DNA of 38,033 nt from Alphaproteobacteria bacterium. GTDB taxonomy: Bacteria; Pseudomonadota; Alphaproteobacteria; Micavibrionales; Micavibrionaceae. Below the pieces are notes generated by a model. It was not told where the DNA came from. It worked only from the letters and a program-made list of their open reading frames with translations, and searched no databases. Location of the stretch: NCBI GenBank assembly GCA_029880245.1, contig JAOUOR010000012.1, forward strand, positions 1 to 38,033, written 5' to 3'. The translations under genes were made by a program, and so were the position numbers. Shown piece after piece: positions 1 to 9,121 of this stretch (positions within the stretch are counted from its first letter, which is position 1; each line of letters opens with the position of its first letter).

Positions 1-2
1 TG

Positions 3-1424
3 GGCATGGTTCTTTTTGATCCGCCGGAATCAGATTTCTCATACGGAGTTGCCGTCTTGCCAGTCGGATCACCGGATCGCCTCGTAAAAACGGTTGAGCA
101 AAAAATGCTGGACGCCGCACAAAGCATTGTCGAGGAGTTTGGTCAGGAAAAATTAGCCAAGGGCGTCTATAGCGAAGTCAATGAAAATAAAATACAAATT
201 TTTTCTTTTCTTCAAGATCCTGAAATCCGGCCCATAAGTACCAAAAAATTCACAAACCTCTGGAGGGAACGAACTGGGCAACTTTCAGGACTTGAATCCC
301 TTATATTTAAAGAAAACCTTGGCGGACCCGGTGGCGGTGCGGCTCTAACAATCGAGCTAAGTCATAACAATACAGATATTCTGGACAAAGCTGCTATTGA
401 CCTTGCAGAAAAACTGGCCGAATACCCGGCGACACGTGACATCAATGACGGCTCCGCACAAGGAAAAAGACAATTTGATTTCACAGTCAGTGATCTAGGC
501 TATACACTCGGCCTAAGCCCTGCTGATATAGGACGGCAAGTGCGCGGCGCTTTCTATGGCAGCGAAGCCTTAAAGCAGCAAAACGGCCGCAATGAAGTTC
601 GTGTTCTCGTTTTACTGCCAAAACACGAACGGGATTCAGAATATTTCTTCCAGAATATGATGATTAAAACCCCCAATGGGGCCGATGTCATGTTACGTGA
701 TGTTGTGAATTATACTGAAGGCCGTGCCTTTACAACCATTAACCGCCGCAACCGCCAGCGTACCTTGATTGTAGAATCTGATGTCTACCCTCGTTCTGAA
801 ACTTCGGTTTTACTACAAACCTTGAAAGATGACGTCCTGCCGGAAATTATCACAAAATATCCGGGTCTGACCTATTCTTATGAGGGCCAGCAAGCCGATA
901 TGCGTGATAGTTTGAACAGCCTTAAAACAGGTATGATTCTCATTGTATTTGTCATGTATGGCATCTTGGCAATAATGTTCGGTAGCTACGTCCAACCCCT
1001 AATGATTATGGTTGCCATCCCTTTTAGCATTATCGGCGCTGTTATGGGACACATGATTATGGGCATCAATATCAGCATTGTCAGCATGTTCGGCATTATC
1101 GCACTAGCAGGAGTAGTGATAAACGGTTCTCTTATCCTGATTGATATGATTAATAATCGCCGCAAAAACGGTCTTTCGGCCCATGACGCGGTGATCGATG
1201 GTGCTGCGCAGCGCTTCCGCCCTATTGTCCTGACAACTGCCACGACTTTTATAGGGCTTGGACCAATGATTTTGGAAACCTCGCGTCAAGCGCAGTTTCT
1301 GATTCCTATGGCAGTATCTCTGGGCTTTGGCGTACTATTCGCATCATTCCTGACCCTGATATTAATTCCAGCACTCTATCTGATTGTCGAGGACATTAAA
1401 TCCAGCCTATCCCGTATTTTCTAA
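3..1424 (+). CDS. RND-family efflux permease, C-terminal part (cut by window edge)
   Basis: The reading frame is open at the first base, so the gene starts upstream and only about 474 residues are visible. The family (AcrB/HAE1-type resistance-nodulation-division pumps) exports drugs or lipophilic compounds across the inner membrane using proton motive force, with a periplasmic adaptor and an outer-membrane channel. Visible are a periplasmic porter/docking region with a GGPGGGAAL stretch, then from about residue 308 the second membrane half. That half includes the loop with AGVVINGSLILID and the following FRPIVLTTATTFIG, both typical of RND pumps. The protein ends soon after the last membrane helix, with no long cytoplasmic tail. 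It is convergent with tamB, and a long palindrome fills the gap. The substrate cannot be inferred. The adaptor gene, if linked, would lie upstream of the window. Confidence 0.9.
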   Translation, partial: GMVLFDPPESDFSYGVAVLPVGSPDRLVKTVEQKMLDAAQSIVEEFGQEKLAKGVYSEVNENKIQIFSFLQDPEIRPISTKKFTNLWRERTGQLSGLESLIFKENLGGPGGGAALTIELSHNNTDILDKAAIDLAEKLAEYPATRDINDGSAQGKRQFDFTVSDLGYTLGLSPADIGRQVRGAFYGSEALKQQNGRNEVRVLVLLPKHERDSEYFFQNMMIKTPNGADVMLRDVVNYTEGRAFTTINRRNRQRTLIVESDVYPRSETSVLLQTLKDDVLPEIITKYPGLTYSYEGQQADMRDSLNSLKTGMILIVFVMYGILAIMFGSYVQPLMIMVAIPFSIIGAVMGHMIMGINISIVSMFGIIALAGVVINGSLILIDMINNRRKNGLSAHDAVIDGAAQRFRPIVLTTATTFIGLGPMILETSRQAQFLIPMAVSLGFGVLFASFLTLILIPALYLIVEDIKSSLSRIF

Positions 1425-1494
1425 GGAAAGTAAGCTAAATCTAAAACCAAAGAGTGTTTTGAGGATCAGATTTAATATTCACCTTGAAAGAATT

Positions 1495-1642
1495 TTAGGG
1501 CGTATGACACTGCGTTTATCGCGCAGCGAAAATGATGGTTTTCGAGAACCGGAACGGAACATACATACAAGGTATTTGAGTACCGGAAGCGCAGAAAACC
1601 ATCATTTGCAGCAAGCAGCAAGCGATAGTGTCATATGCCCTA
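1495..1642. repeat. Long imperfect palindrome (element D) between convergent genes
   Basis: The outer arms 1495-1511 and 1626-1642 are inverted copies with one mismatch in 17 (TTAGGGCGTATGACACT against its complement). A second inverted block pairs 1529-1542 (AAAATGATGGTTTT) with 1594-1607. A smaller CCGG...CCGG stem sits in the centre. The right arm contains the tamB stop codon. As RNA this would fold into one long hairpin on either strand and could act as a bidirectional terminator for the RND and tamB transcripts. It shares TTAG...CTAA termini and overall build with the elements at 6839, 17927 and 26544. Confidence 0.75.
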
Positions 1643-4468
1643 ATAATCCCAGTTCCAAAACACACCCGCCCCGCCTTGCGCATCCTGTCCAATTTCACTT
1701 TCAATTGAGATATGAGGCGTAAGCTCGACTTCCAGATTAGCGCCGCCTGCATTCTCTCCCGTCCCTGTTTCAAATTCAAGATAAACCTTGTCCGTCAGAT
1801 ACTTGCCTGCACCGACAGTAGTCTCTCCCTCCTCATCCGTATCAACACGAACATCATCCAGACCGGTTAACCCCTTAACCAGCCCCATAGGATTTAAACC
1901 TGATGCTCCACCACCGCTACCGGAAAAACGTTGCAGCGTTTGCGCCAGCTCAACGGCTTGAAACGGTGTAATTTTTTCCATAGATTTACCGAACAGGATG
2001 CGAGATATAATCTCATCTTCCGACAAATCCGGCACAGAAGAAAAGCTTATGGAAGGCTTTTGAATATACCCTTTAATTCCAATTTTTGCGGTAATATCCT
2101 CGGCTTCAGTCGCACTTAAAACATCAATTTGCGGCGAAGGAGGAGACTCGCCTTTAAAGAAAATTTTTGCATGTTCAATTTCAAAACGTCTGCCAAATTC
2201 CTTATATTTCCCGCGCAAAGACTCAAATTCTCCCTCTATAACCGGCTTGTACACAGTGCCACCAATATCCAAAGCACCGCCAAACTCGGCATCCAGACCC
2301 CAGCCACTGACAAAAATCTGCTGCGGCGCTTTGACCGAGATATCAAGTGCTATATTTTCTCCAAAGGGTTCTATTTTTTTCTTCTTATCCGAAGACTTCA
2401 CAATGTTTAAGCTTGGAATAGTCTGTGAAAAACGATGCGGGATCGTCACTGTGATTTTTTGGGTTGTAATCTCACCTTTCACAAGTGAATTTTTAAAATC
2501 ACCTTGCCAGTCAACATCAAGATCCACACTCCCATCAATCATCTTGTCTTGCAAAGCATGGAGATTTCTTGAAGACACATCAATATCAAAGCTGTTTTTC
2601 GCAAGATCATAAAAACCGGAAGCCTTAAGTGATCCATCCTCCCCGTCCGTAGCACTCAAAGATGTCAACGTAGCTCGCCCGTCAGATATTCCAGCCTTTA
2701 AATCTATATCTTTAAGCTGAAATCCTAAGCCTTTATGGTGATATGTGCCCTTATTCATCATGACATCAAGAACAATATCAGGTTTCTCCAAAACCCCCTT
2801 GATCTGTCCGGATGCATGCAAAGTCCCCGAGACTTCCTGATCAGGTGGCAAGACAAGCGCGGCTAAGGACATGACATCCAAATTAGCTTCTATATTTCCA
2901 CCAATAGCCGTATCAGATTTTAGATCAAACACAAATGGCTTCAAAGATAAATGTGCCGGCATGGATATGTTTCCCGTCAGGGCCTTAATTCCCTGACCAC
3001 TCGCCCCAAAATCGTAACTTAAGGCTTTATCTTTATAGCCGCCCTTGGCTTTGATGGTAACATTCGGATTCCCATCTGCTGGCCTTATACTAAAATCCGA
3101 GTTTAGCACCGGAACATCAGGAGATCCCAAAACACTAAGCTTCCCGTTTAAAAATAAATTTCTGGACACTGTCCCCATATTGCTCGGCAAATCCAGCAAG
3201 GAAAAATTCTTGAAATCCAGTTTTAGATCAAGCTTTTCCATGCCGGCAAAACCGGAAAGACCAACAGCACTTTCCTTAAGCTTAATATGACCGGAAAGTT
3301 TATCAATTACCGTGTTCACTGGATCAGCGTCAAAAGACAAACCAGTCGCAATAAGATGACCCTCTCGCGTTCCCGTCGCTGAGAATGAAACCTTATAGGG
3401 TGTCTGAGCGTGACTAATATCGAGCTCAAACTGTTCTATGGCTGTATCCGCCATACTTGCAGAGCCGCTTGCCGATATAGCCTGCTGGTCCAAAGAGGCT
3501 TGCCCTAGTACAGACGCGCCAAAACCCTTTAAATCAATAGAACTCAGGTCAAAACTCTTGCCTCCACTGACATAAGCCGATTTAAAAACTATGGAATTCT
3601 TACCTATATTAGATTCAATATGGATATCACCGCCTATTTTTTGATCCCTGTTTTCAGCCGTGATCTTGGCAAAAATATCCTCGCCCTTCTTTCCATTCAA
3701 AAGCTTTATGACCGCATCCAGATCAAGTTTCGGAGTTTTTAGGTTATATTGCCCCTTGGAACTCATAATAAAATCATGACCAGTCACATCTATTTTATTC
3801 AAAGAAACCAATGACCCCGCACCATCAACAACCGCATCCAGAGAGAGTTTTTTAACAACAAAGCCACTATCCTCTTTTATCTGGACACTTGCCTTGGCGC
3901 GATCTTTCTTGAAATTTATTTTTGCAGACATAGACGGTGATAAACTTAAGCTTTCCGAGAGTTGTAAGTCTTTAACCGAAATTTTATGCAAGGAAATTTG
4001 CGTAAAATAGAGATCCGGTAATGCAAGCTCAGCAAATGACGGTAACTGCAAAGATCGCTTTTCCTCCGGATTGGGTTTTACAATTTCATGAATTATAATT
4101 TGATCGGCTATAGCAGAAACCATTAACTCCTTGGCTATCATCGGCATTAATTCTGCATGAAGGTAGATATTCCGGCCCTCCACAAACAGCGCATCATTTT
4201 TCCTGATTTTTAAATCCCTGATGACAAGCGTTGTAAAAGGCCGATAACTTAAACCTGTCACTTCAACACTATAGCCACTGCCCTCTAGCGCAGTTTTGAC
4301 TTGCGCATTAACCCAGTCTTGACCGTTTTGCGTATTCAGCCATACCACAGCCCCCCATAATGCCGCCTGTATAAGGACAATAACTAGCAAGGCAGCAGAA
4401 ATTGTTCCCAAAATCACTTTCGAGAACCATCGCTTGGCCTGCCTTACTTCCCGTTTTTTGTTTTCCAT
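1640..4468 (-). CDS. tamB: Translocation and assembly module inner-membrane protein TamB
   Basis: TamB is a large AsmA-like periplasm-spanning protein. It works with the outer-membrane protein TamA in outer-membrane protein and lipid homeostasis. This copy is about 942 residues, shorter than the E. coli protein (about 1260). It has one N-terminal membrane anchor (about residues 18-40, GTISAALLVIVLIQAAL), a long beta-rich body of repeating hydrophobic strands, and the conserved C-terminal TamB/DUF490 region ending FWNWDY. I chose the ATG at 4468, four bases after the tamA stop. An in-frame ATG at 4516 would overlap tamA by 44 bases and add a non-conserved leader. The order tamA-tamB with coupled translation is typical. 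The stop codon lies inside the arm of the palindrome at 1495-1642. Confidence 0.9.
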   Translation of the reverse strand: MENKKREVRQAKRWFSKVILGTISAALLVIVLIQAALWGAVVWLNTQNGQDWVNAQVKTALEGSGYSVEVTGLSYRPFTTLVIRDLKIRKNDALFVEGRNIYLHAELMPMIAKELMVSAIADQIIIHEIVKPNPEEKRSLQLPSFAELALPDLYFTQISLHKISVKDLQLSESLSLSPSMSAKINFKKDRAKASVQIKEDSGFVVKKLSLDAVVDGAGSLVSLNKIDVTGHDFIMSSKGQYNLKTPKLDLDAVIKLLNGKKGEDIFAKITAENRDQKIGGDIHIESNIGKNSIVFKSAYVSGGKSFDLSSIDLKGFGASVLGQASLDQQAISASGSASMADTAIEQFELDISHAQTPYKVSFSATGTREGHLIATGLSFDADPVNTVIDKLSGHIKLKESAVGLSGFAGMEKLDLKLDFKNFSLLDLPSNMGTVSRNLFLNGKLSVLGSPDVPVLNSDFSIRPADGNPNVTIKAKGGYKDKALSYDFGASGQGIKALTGNISMPAHLSLKPFVFDLKSDTAIGGNIEANLDVMSLAALVLPPDQEVSGTLHASGQIKGVLEKPDIVLDVMMNKGTYHHKGLGFQLKDIDLKAGISDGRATLTSLSATDGEDGSLKASGFYDLAKNSFDIDVSSRNLHALQDKMIDGSVDLDVDWQGDFKNSLVKGEITTQKITVTIPHRFSQTIPSLNIVKSSDKKKKIEPFGENIALDISVKAPQQIFVSGWGLDAEFGGALDIGGTVYKPVIEGEFESLRGKYKEFGRRFEIEHAKIFFKGESPPSPQIDVLSATEAEDITAKIGIKGYIQKPSISFSSVPDLSEDEIISRILFGKSMEKITPFQAVELAQTLQRFSGSGGGASGLNPMGLVKGLTGLDDVRVDTDEEGETTVGAGKYLTDKVYLEFETGTGENAGGANLEVELTPHISIESEIGQDAQGGAGVFWNWDY

Positions 4469-4472
4469 GAAA

Positions 4473-6242
4473 CTAAAATGCCTGTCCGATAGAGATATAA
4501 ATCTGGAAATTTTCATCCAGATTATCTTTTTTATTCAAAGGCACTCCGACATCAAATCGCAGCGGCCCGAAATCGGTGTAATAACGCAATCCCACCCCTG
4601 CGCCAACAGATAGATCGTTAAACCTGGGCATGGTATTTTCATCCACATCACCAGCATCAACAAATGCCACAGCCCCAATTTTATTCGTTATCTTAAACCG
4701 CCCCTCACCGGAAAGCTCGACCAATGAGCGCCCGCCGATAGGATCATTATTCTCTTGCGGACCAATTTCCTGAAATCCAAAGCCGCGCACAGAACCGCCG
4801 CCCCCTGCAAAGAAACGCTTGGTAGCCGGAATATCATCACTTTGCTCACCGGTTATTGCGCCCAAAGCCATGCGCGCCGCCAATGTCACCTTCTTATGCA
4901 CCGCATAATAGGTCTGACCTCTGAAAATCGAGCGGATAAAAGGGGCGCTTTCCCCTAATGCGTCGATAAAAGGTTCGGTCCGAAGACTCAAAAGCCACCC
5001 TTTTTTTGGATCAAGAGTATCATCACGACTATCATAGAGCAAAGATGCAAGCGGTGATAACAAGCCGAAAGTTTCCTCCCTGCCATCTTCTTCCTTAATT
5101 CGAGTCAGCTCTATATCCGCCCCGACAGTCGCAGATAGTCGTTTATTAAGCGTCCGCTTGATTTGAAACCCTCCTCCGGTTCCAAGCTGCTCATAAGCAT
5201 CCGTATCTTCCCGCGTGGTAAAGATATTTAGCGCCAGATTTTGATCCTTCCTTAGAAAAAACGGTGTAGCCAACTTCAAATCAAGGCGCTGTTCAAGAAC
5301 GGAAAGGCCTAAATCAGCATTTAATTTCTCTGCCCCGCCTAGAAAATTCCTGTGCTCCCAGCCTAAAGCCACCCCAACGCCTTCATCCGTATAATAGCTT
5401 ACACCTGCCCTTACGCTACGCTGCGCTTTGGGGTGCAGCACTATTTCAACTGGAATTGCCCCTCCTTCTTCGGCATCGTCCGGAAAAACAACATCAGCTC
5501 TGGAAAAAAGGCCTGAGGCTAAAATCTTACTGCGCAAATCATCAATTTTCTGATGACGGAAACACTCGCCTTCTTTCCAAGGTACAAGCTTTTTTAAATA
5601 GCTCTCTTTAACAAGACCACTTTCATGATCATCAAATGAAAATTCTACCGGACCAAAAGAGGCAGGCTTTCCTTGCTCGATATGAAACTCCACATCCGCA
5701 TTGCGTAAATCATTATCCGCTATAACCTTGTGCTGCACATCCAGCTGATAGGCACAACTATCCTTTTGCAACAGATCATAAAGCTTTGACTGCGCCGTTA
5801 AAACATCCTGCGCCACTAGTGCTTTTTCAGCCCTCAGATCAAGGTTTTCCAGATACTCGCTATATTTTTCCGGAAGCGTTTTTATAGATTTTATGAGTGT
5901 CTTTTCACCGGATTCAACGCGGTAAATACCTTTTCCTTTGCCGTCCTGATAAGTCACAATAGCATGATAATAACCTTTTGCCTGCAGCCCGCGCCTGAGA
6001 TCATCAATCGCAAGCCGCTCTGAATAAGCAATAATTTCCTGCTTTTCCTGCTCGTCTTTGACATCAATATCTTGTGATAAACGATCCTTAATTATGCTTT
6101 CAATATAGGTTTTTGTCTCTTCATCCTGATCCAGACCTTTCACAACATAAATTTTTTTCTTCTCGAACCAGCCAAAAGGTCCCGCATGCGCAGACAAAAC
6201 ATGCAAGTTAAAAATAATCAGAACTACTATGAGTTTTTTCAT
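4473..6242 (-). CDS. tamA: Outer-membrane Omp85-family protein TamA
   Basis: This is an Omp85/BamA-superfamily beta-barrel protein of the translocation and assembly module. It has a signal peptide (MKKLIVVLIIFNLHVLSAHA, cleaved before GPFG) and N-terminal POTRA-type domains to about residue 260. A C-terminal barrel follows, containing the surface-antigen signature (FFAGGGGSVRGFGFQEIGP) and GPLRFDVGVPL. The last residue is Phe (IYISIGQAF), the usual terminal signal for barrel insertion. I used the ATG at 6242 because the signal peptide starts there. A TTG eight codons upstream would add MSKIWYGW ahead of it. At about 589 residues it matches the family size. It is followed four bases later by tamB, so the two are surely one operon. 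Confidence 0.92.
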   Translation of the reverse strand: MKKLIVVLIIFNLHVLSAHAGPFGWFEKKKIYVVKGLDQDEETKTYIESIIKDRLSQDIDVKDEQEKQEIIAYSERLAIDDLRRGLQAKGYYHAIVTYQDGKGKGIYRVESGEKTLIKSIKTLPEKYSEYLENLDLRAEKALVAQDVLTAQSKLYDLLQKDSCAYQLDVQHKVIADNDLRNADVEFHIEQGKPASFGPVEFSFDDHESGLVKESYLKKLVPWKEGECFRHQKIDDLRSKILASGLFSRADVVFPDDAEEGGAIPVEIVLHPKAQRSVRAGVSYYTDEGVGVALGWEHRNFLGGAEKLNADLGLSVLEQRLDLKLATPFFLRKDQNLALNIFTTREDTDAYEQLGTGGGFQIKRTLNKRLSATVGADIELTRIKEEDGREETFGLLSPLASLLYDSRDDTLDPKKGWLLSLRTEPFIDALGESAPFIRSIFRGQTYYAVHKKVTLAARMALGAITGEQSDDIPATKRFFAGGGGSVRGFGFQEIGPQENNDPIGGRSLVELSGEGRFKITNKIGAVAFVDAGDVDENTMPRFNDLSVGAGVGLRYYTDFGPLRFDVGVPLNKKDNLDENFQIYISIGQAF

Positions 6243-6322
6243 CCAGCCATACCAAATTTTACTCAAACGCGCACAAAGTAATACTTACGCGCCCAAAAGT
6301 CACGTTTTTAAAAAGAGTTCAC

Positions 6323-6766
6323 CTAGATGACAAAATTTAAAACAGGTTCTTCCTGTGAAATCAGACCTTTTTCCTGTGCACGGTTTTTAAGATGAGCAAA
6401 ACTTATATAAGAAGTTTTTTCAATCAACCCGTCATAAATCTTTGTAGCCGCTTCATGCTCTACGTCCTCAAGACCCAAAAATGTATATTTTCCGTTATCC
6501 GGCTTATCCAACATAGCCTCAACAACGTGGCGCACAGTCAAATTATCGGGATCATCAACGTAATAACCACCATTAGCCCCTTTAATTGATTGCACTACAT
6601 TGGCTTTGGCTAGCTTTTGCAACACCGGCTCAAGCGTGCGGTCATTCATATTCTCACATTGCTCGACAATGGTCTTACTGGAAACAGGCTCTATCTCATT
6701 GCCGTAACAAACAATAAAAAGAACAGTGTTCAAAGCCAATCGCAATTTATTAGGAAATAGCTGCAT
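6323..6766 (-). CDS. Rrf2-family transcriptional regulator (probable sulfur-assimilation regulator)
   Basis: This is an Rrf2/IscR/CymR-type winged-helix regulator of 147 residues. The start MQLFPNKLRLALNTV fits the family N-terminus, so I use the ATG at 6766 rather than a GTG five codons upstream. A helix-turn-helix covers about residues 26-60, followed by the wing motif GANGGYYVDDPDNLTVRHVV. The three-cysteine cluster of IscR and NsrR is absent; only two scattered Cys are present. It is therefore probably not an iron-sulfur sensor. Divergent placement directly upstream of cysG-H-J-I suggests a CymR-like role in controlling sulfate reduction and cysteine supply (inference). The signal it senses is unknown. 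Confidence 0.85.
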   Translation of the reverse strand: MQLFPNKLRLALNTVLFIVCYGNEIEPVSSKTIVEQCENMNDRTLEPVLQKLAKANVVQSIKGANGGYYVDDPDNLTVRHVVEAMLDKPDNGKYTFLGLEDVEHEAATKIYDGLIEKTSYISFAHLKNRAQEKGLISQEEPVLNFVI

Positions 6767-6770
6767 GAGT

Positions 6771-6780
6771 ATAATATACA
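6771..6780 (-). promoter_or_regulatory. Shared motif upstream of rrf2, also found upstream of cysD
   Basis: The ten bases ATAATATACA (TGTATATTAT on the minus strand) lie four bases before the regulator's ATG and are repeated exactly at 30573-30582, upstream of cysD. They could be an Rrf2 operator linking the two halves of the sulfate pathway. Alternatively they could be the -10 element of the regulator's own promoter: TTGTAA sits 16 bases upstream of TATATT. Confidence 0.35.
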
Positions 6781-6811
6781 CTAATAAATTGTATTTACAA
6801 TATATATTTGT

Positions 6812-6840
6812 TTGTTTTATGATATATGCTCAACTAATAT
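6812..6840 (+). promoter_or_regulatory. Candidate sigma-70 promoter of the cysGHJI operon
   Basis: TTGTTT at 6812-6817 and TAATAT at 6835-6840 are separated by 17 bases, the ideal spacing. Transcription would start near 6847, so the whole palindrome at 6839-6942 would sit in the 5' untranslated leader, just before the cysG ribosome binding site (AAAGGA at 6944-6949). Confidence 0.5.
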
Positions 6841-6942
6841 AGTTGTTTGGCTTTATTTTGTGACAAGGCGCAAGCGACGACGTGTAGTTAACCTACATAA
6901 GGAGCGAAGCAACGCTGTCACAAAATAAATGCAAACAACTAT
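6839..6942. repeat. Long palindrome (element A) in the cysG leader
   Basis: Arms 6839-6865 and 6917-6942 are inverted copies that match over about 27 bases with only two differences. The core, 6862-6919, is nearly the same as the core of the element at 17949-18005: both open with GACAAGGCGC, then AGCGACGA, and close with GCAACGCTGTC. Termini are ATAG...CTAT. Next to the cysG Shine-Dalgarno, the hairpin could influence translation or mRNA stability. Confidence 0.8.
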
Positions 6943-6954
6943 AAAAGGATAACT

Positions 6955-8397
6955 ATGGCTTTTACGCCTTTATTTATCAATGCGGAGAAACACGGCACTA
7001 TCCTTGTCATAGGTGGCGGCGAGATTGCGGCTGCAAAAACCGAGGCTTTAGCCAGTGTCGGCGCAAAAGTCGAAATTGTTGCGGAAAAACAAAGTCAGGC
7101 CATCCTTAATCTATGCAAAAAACATGGTTTTACTTTTCATGAAGCCTCTTATGACCATAGCTTCCTTAGAGACAAAAAGATTGTTGTCGCAGCCACGAAT
7201 GATAATGATCTGAATGCTGCTATTGCTGCTGAATGCAATAAACGCAATATCTGGGTCAATGTCGTTGATAATCCTGCGCTATGTGATTTCATCTTCCCCG
7301 CCCTTGTGCGGCGCGGACCACTGCAAATTGCGATCTCATCTTCCGGAATCGCACCAGTACTCGCGCGCATGATAAAACAGCGCATTGAAATGAGTGTGCC
7401 GGAAAGTTTCGAAAAGCTCATAACATATATGAAAGAGCGCAAAACCAAACTACGCGAGTCCCATAAGAACCTGCAACCCCGCCGATTATTGGGCGAAGAT
7501 ATTATTAATGGTGCTATTGCCGAAGAAGTCCTTGAAGGCAACACAGCCAAAGCCGATGAATTACTGGATAAGGCAATTAAATCCCTGCCTGATACCAAGA
7601 AAGGAGCTCTTTATCTAATCGGCGCAGGACCCGGCCATCCGGAACTAATCACACTCAAGGCCATTCGTCTTATCTCTCAAGCCGATATTATCCTTTATGA
7701 CCGCTTGATCCCCCAAAGTCTTTTAACTCAATATGCTCGTAAAGATGCGGCCAAAATAGCAGTCGGCAAAACCCGCAATCATCATCTTAAAGAACAACAA
7801 GATATTGATGAACTGATTGAAGAGCATTTAGGCAAAAACAATATCGTTGTGCGCCTCAAAGGCGGAGATCCGGGAATATTTGCTCATGGCGCAGAAGAAA
7901 TAGACATTGCCCGCAAAATGAATTGCCCCTATCAGATCATCCCGGGAGTAAGCGCCGCCAATGGCTGCGCGGCCTATGCCGGTATCCCGCTTACCGAGCG
8001 CGGAAAAACTTTATCAGTGCGCTTCCTGACCCTTTACACTCAAACCCTGCATGATGAGGATTTCTGGCAAAGCCTTAAACACGCGAAGAAAGAAACCTTT
8101 GTCTTTTACATGAGCACCCCGCATTACGGATTTCTGTGCCAAAAACTACAGGAAATAGGCTTTGCACCCCAAACGCCTTTAGTCGTCATAGAGCAAGGCA
8201 CCACACCGTTCCATAAGCAATACACTTCAACCATAGGCACATTTGCGACTGATCACGACAACTCAAAATTCGCCTCGCCTTGCACCATGATCGTGGGCGA
8301 TGTTGCACGACTTGCTGAACAAAACCAGTGGAAACAGGAGCAACCAGAAACAAAAGATTATTTCCCCTATCTGGAACAGGAGAAAAAATATGCCTGA
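6955..8397 (+). CDS. cysG: Siroheme synthase CysG (trifunctional)
   Basis: Siroheme synthase makes the prosthetic group of sulfite reductase from uroporphyrinogen III by two methylations, an NAD-dependent oxidation and iron insertion. The N-terminal half (about 1-210) is the dehydrogenase/ferrochelatase part, with a nucleotide-binding VIGGGEIAAAKTEAL, the catalytic Asp in VNVVDNP (Asp105) and the SSSG loop. The C-terminal half (about 217-460) is the SAM-dependent methyltransferase, with LIGAGPGHPELITLKA, YDRLI and VRLKGGDPGIFAHGAEE. Length 480 compares with 457 in E. coli. A good ribosome site (AAGGA) precedes the ATG. It is the first gene of the operon and its stop overlaps the cysH start by eight bases. 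Confidence 0.93.
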   Translation: MAFTPLFINAEKHGTILVIGGGEIAAAKTEALASVGAKVEIVAEKQSQAILNLCKKHGFTFHEASYDHSFLRDKKIVVAATNDNDLNAAIAAECNKRNIWVNVVDNPALCDFIFPALVRRGPLQIAISSSGIAPVLARMIKQRIEMSVPESFEKLITYMKERKTKLRESHKNLQPRRLLGEDIINGAIAEEVLEGNTAKADELLDKAIKSLPDTKKGALYLIGAGPGHPELITLKAIRLISQADIILYDRLIPQSLLTQYARKDAAKIAVGKTRNHHLKEQQDIDELIEEHLGKNNIVVRLKGGDPGIFAHGAEEIDIARKMNCPYQIIPGVSAANGCAAYAGIPLTERGKTLSVRFLTLYTQTLHDEDFWQSLKHAKKETFVFYMSTPHYGFLCQKLQEIGFAPQTPLVVIEQGTTPFHKQYTSTIGTFATDHDNSKFASPCTMIVGDVARLAEQNQWKQEQPETKDYFPYLEQEKKYA

Positions 8398-9112
8398 CAC
8401 TTTAATAGAAAAATTCTCCGATATGAGCTGGCAAGAGCGTTTAAAATCCCTGAGCGACGATCAGGATGATATAGCGTTTTCTTCTTCCTTTAGTTTTGAA
8501 GATCAAGTCATCACGCATTTAATCGCAAGTAATAATCTTCCTATCCGTGTCTTTACCCTTGATACAGGCCGCCATTTCGAAGAAACCCATAATGTCATTC
8601 AAGCAACAAACAAAAAATATCCCAATCTTAAAATAGAAACCTATTACCCCGACACAGACAAAGTTCAGGATCTGGTCAAACGTAACGGGATTAACGGCTT
8701 TTATGAGTCACTGGATAAGCGCAAGGATTGCTGTTATGTCCGCAAAGTAGAGCCATTAAACCGCGCCCTGAAAAACACAAAAATCTGGATCAGTGGTCTG
8801 CGCCGCGAGCATTCCGAAAATCGCGGAAACTTACCAATCGCAGAATATGACGCCGCGCATAAACTGATAAAATTTTATCCTCTAATTGATATTGATCTGG
8901 AGACAATAAAAACCTATATAAAAACACATAACATCCCCTATAACGAACTTCATGATAAGGGATTTCCATCCATAGGCTGTGCGCCCTGTACGCGCGCCGT
9001 GAAACAAGGCGAACACCCAAGATCCGGTCGCTGGTGGTGGGAACATGATGACGCACAGGAATGCGGCCTTCATATGGTTGATGGAAAACTTGTAAAAGAG
9101 CAAAAGGCGTAA
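8390..9112 (+). CDS. cysH: Adenylylsulfate (APS) reductase, iron-sulfur type CysH
   Basis: This enzyme reduces APS to sulfite and AMP with electrons from thioredoxin. The 240-residue protein has the cluster-binding cysteines CC at 114-115 and GCAPC at 197-200, which mark the [4Fe-4S] assimilatory APS reductases and are missing from E. coli-type PAPS reductases. The catalytic Cys is in ECGLH (Cys225). The conserved nucleotide-binding segment FTLDTGRHFEETH and the arginine-rich SGLRREHSENR are present. I chose the ATG at 8390, eight bases inside cysG, because AGGAG lies upstream at proper spacing and the family begins there. Confidence 0.93.
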   Translation: MPDTLIEKFSDMSWQERLKSLSDDQDDIAFSSSFSFEDQVITHLIASNNLPIRVFTLDTGRHFEETHNVIQATNKKYPNLKIETYYPDTDKVQDLVKRNGINGFYESLDKRKDCCYVRKVEPLNRALKNTKIWISGLRREHSENRGNLPIAEYDAAHKLIKFYPLIDIDLETIKTYIKTHNIPYNELHDKGFPSIGCAPCTRAVKQGEHPRSGRWWWEHDDAQECGLHMVDGKLVKEQKA

Positions 9113-9121
9113 AACAACACG

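Noticed and set aside
1384-1722. Plus-strand frame over the gap between the RND gene and tamB
   Set aside because: It runs through the long palindrome and into tamB antisense; no ribosome site and no protein-like composition.
6323-6766. IscR or NsrR iron-sulfur regulator
   Set aside because: The three clustered cysteines that bind the cluster are absent.
8390-9112. PAPS reductase of the E. coli type
   Set aside because: The CC and CxxC cluster motif is present, which E. coli CysH lacks.
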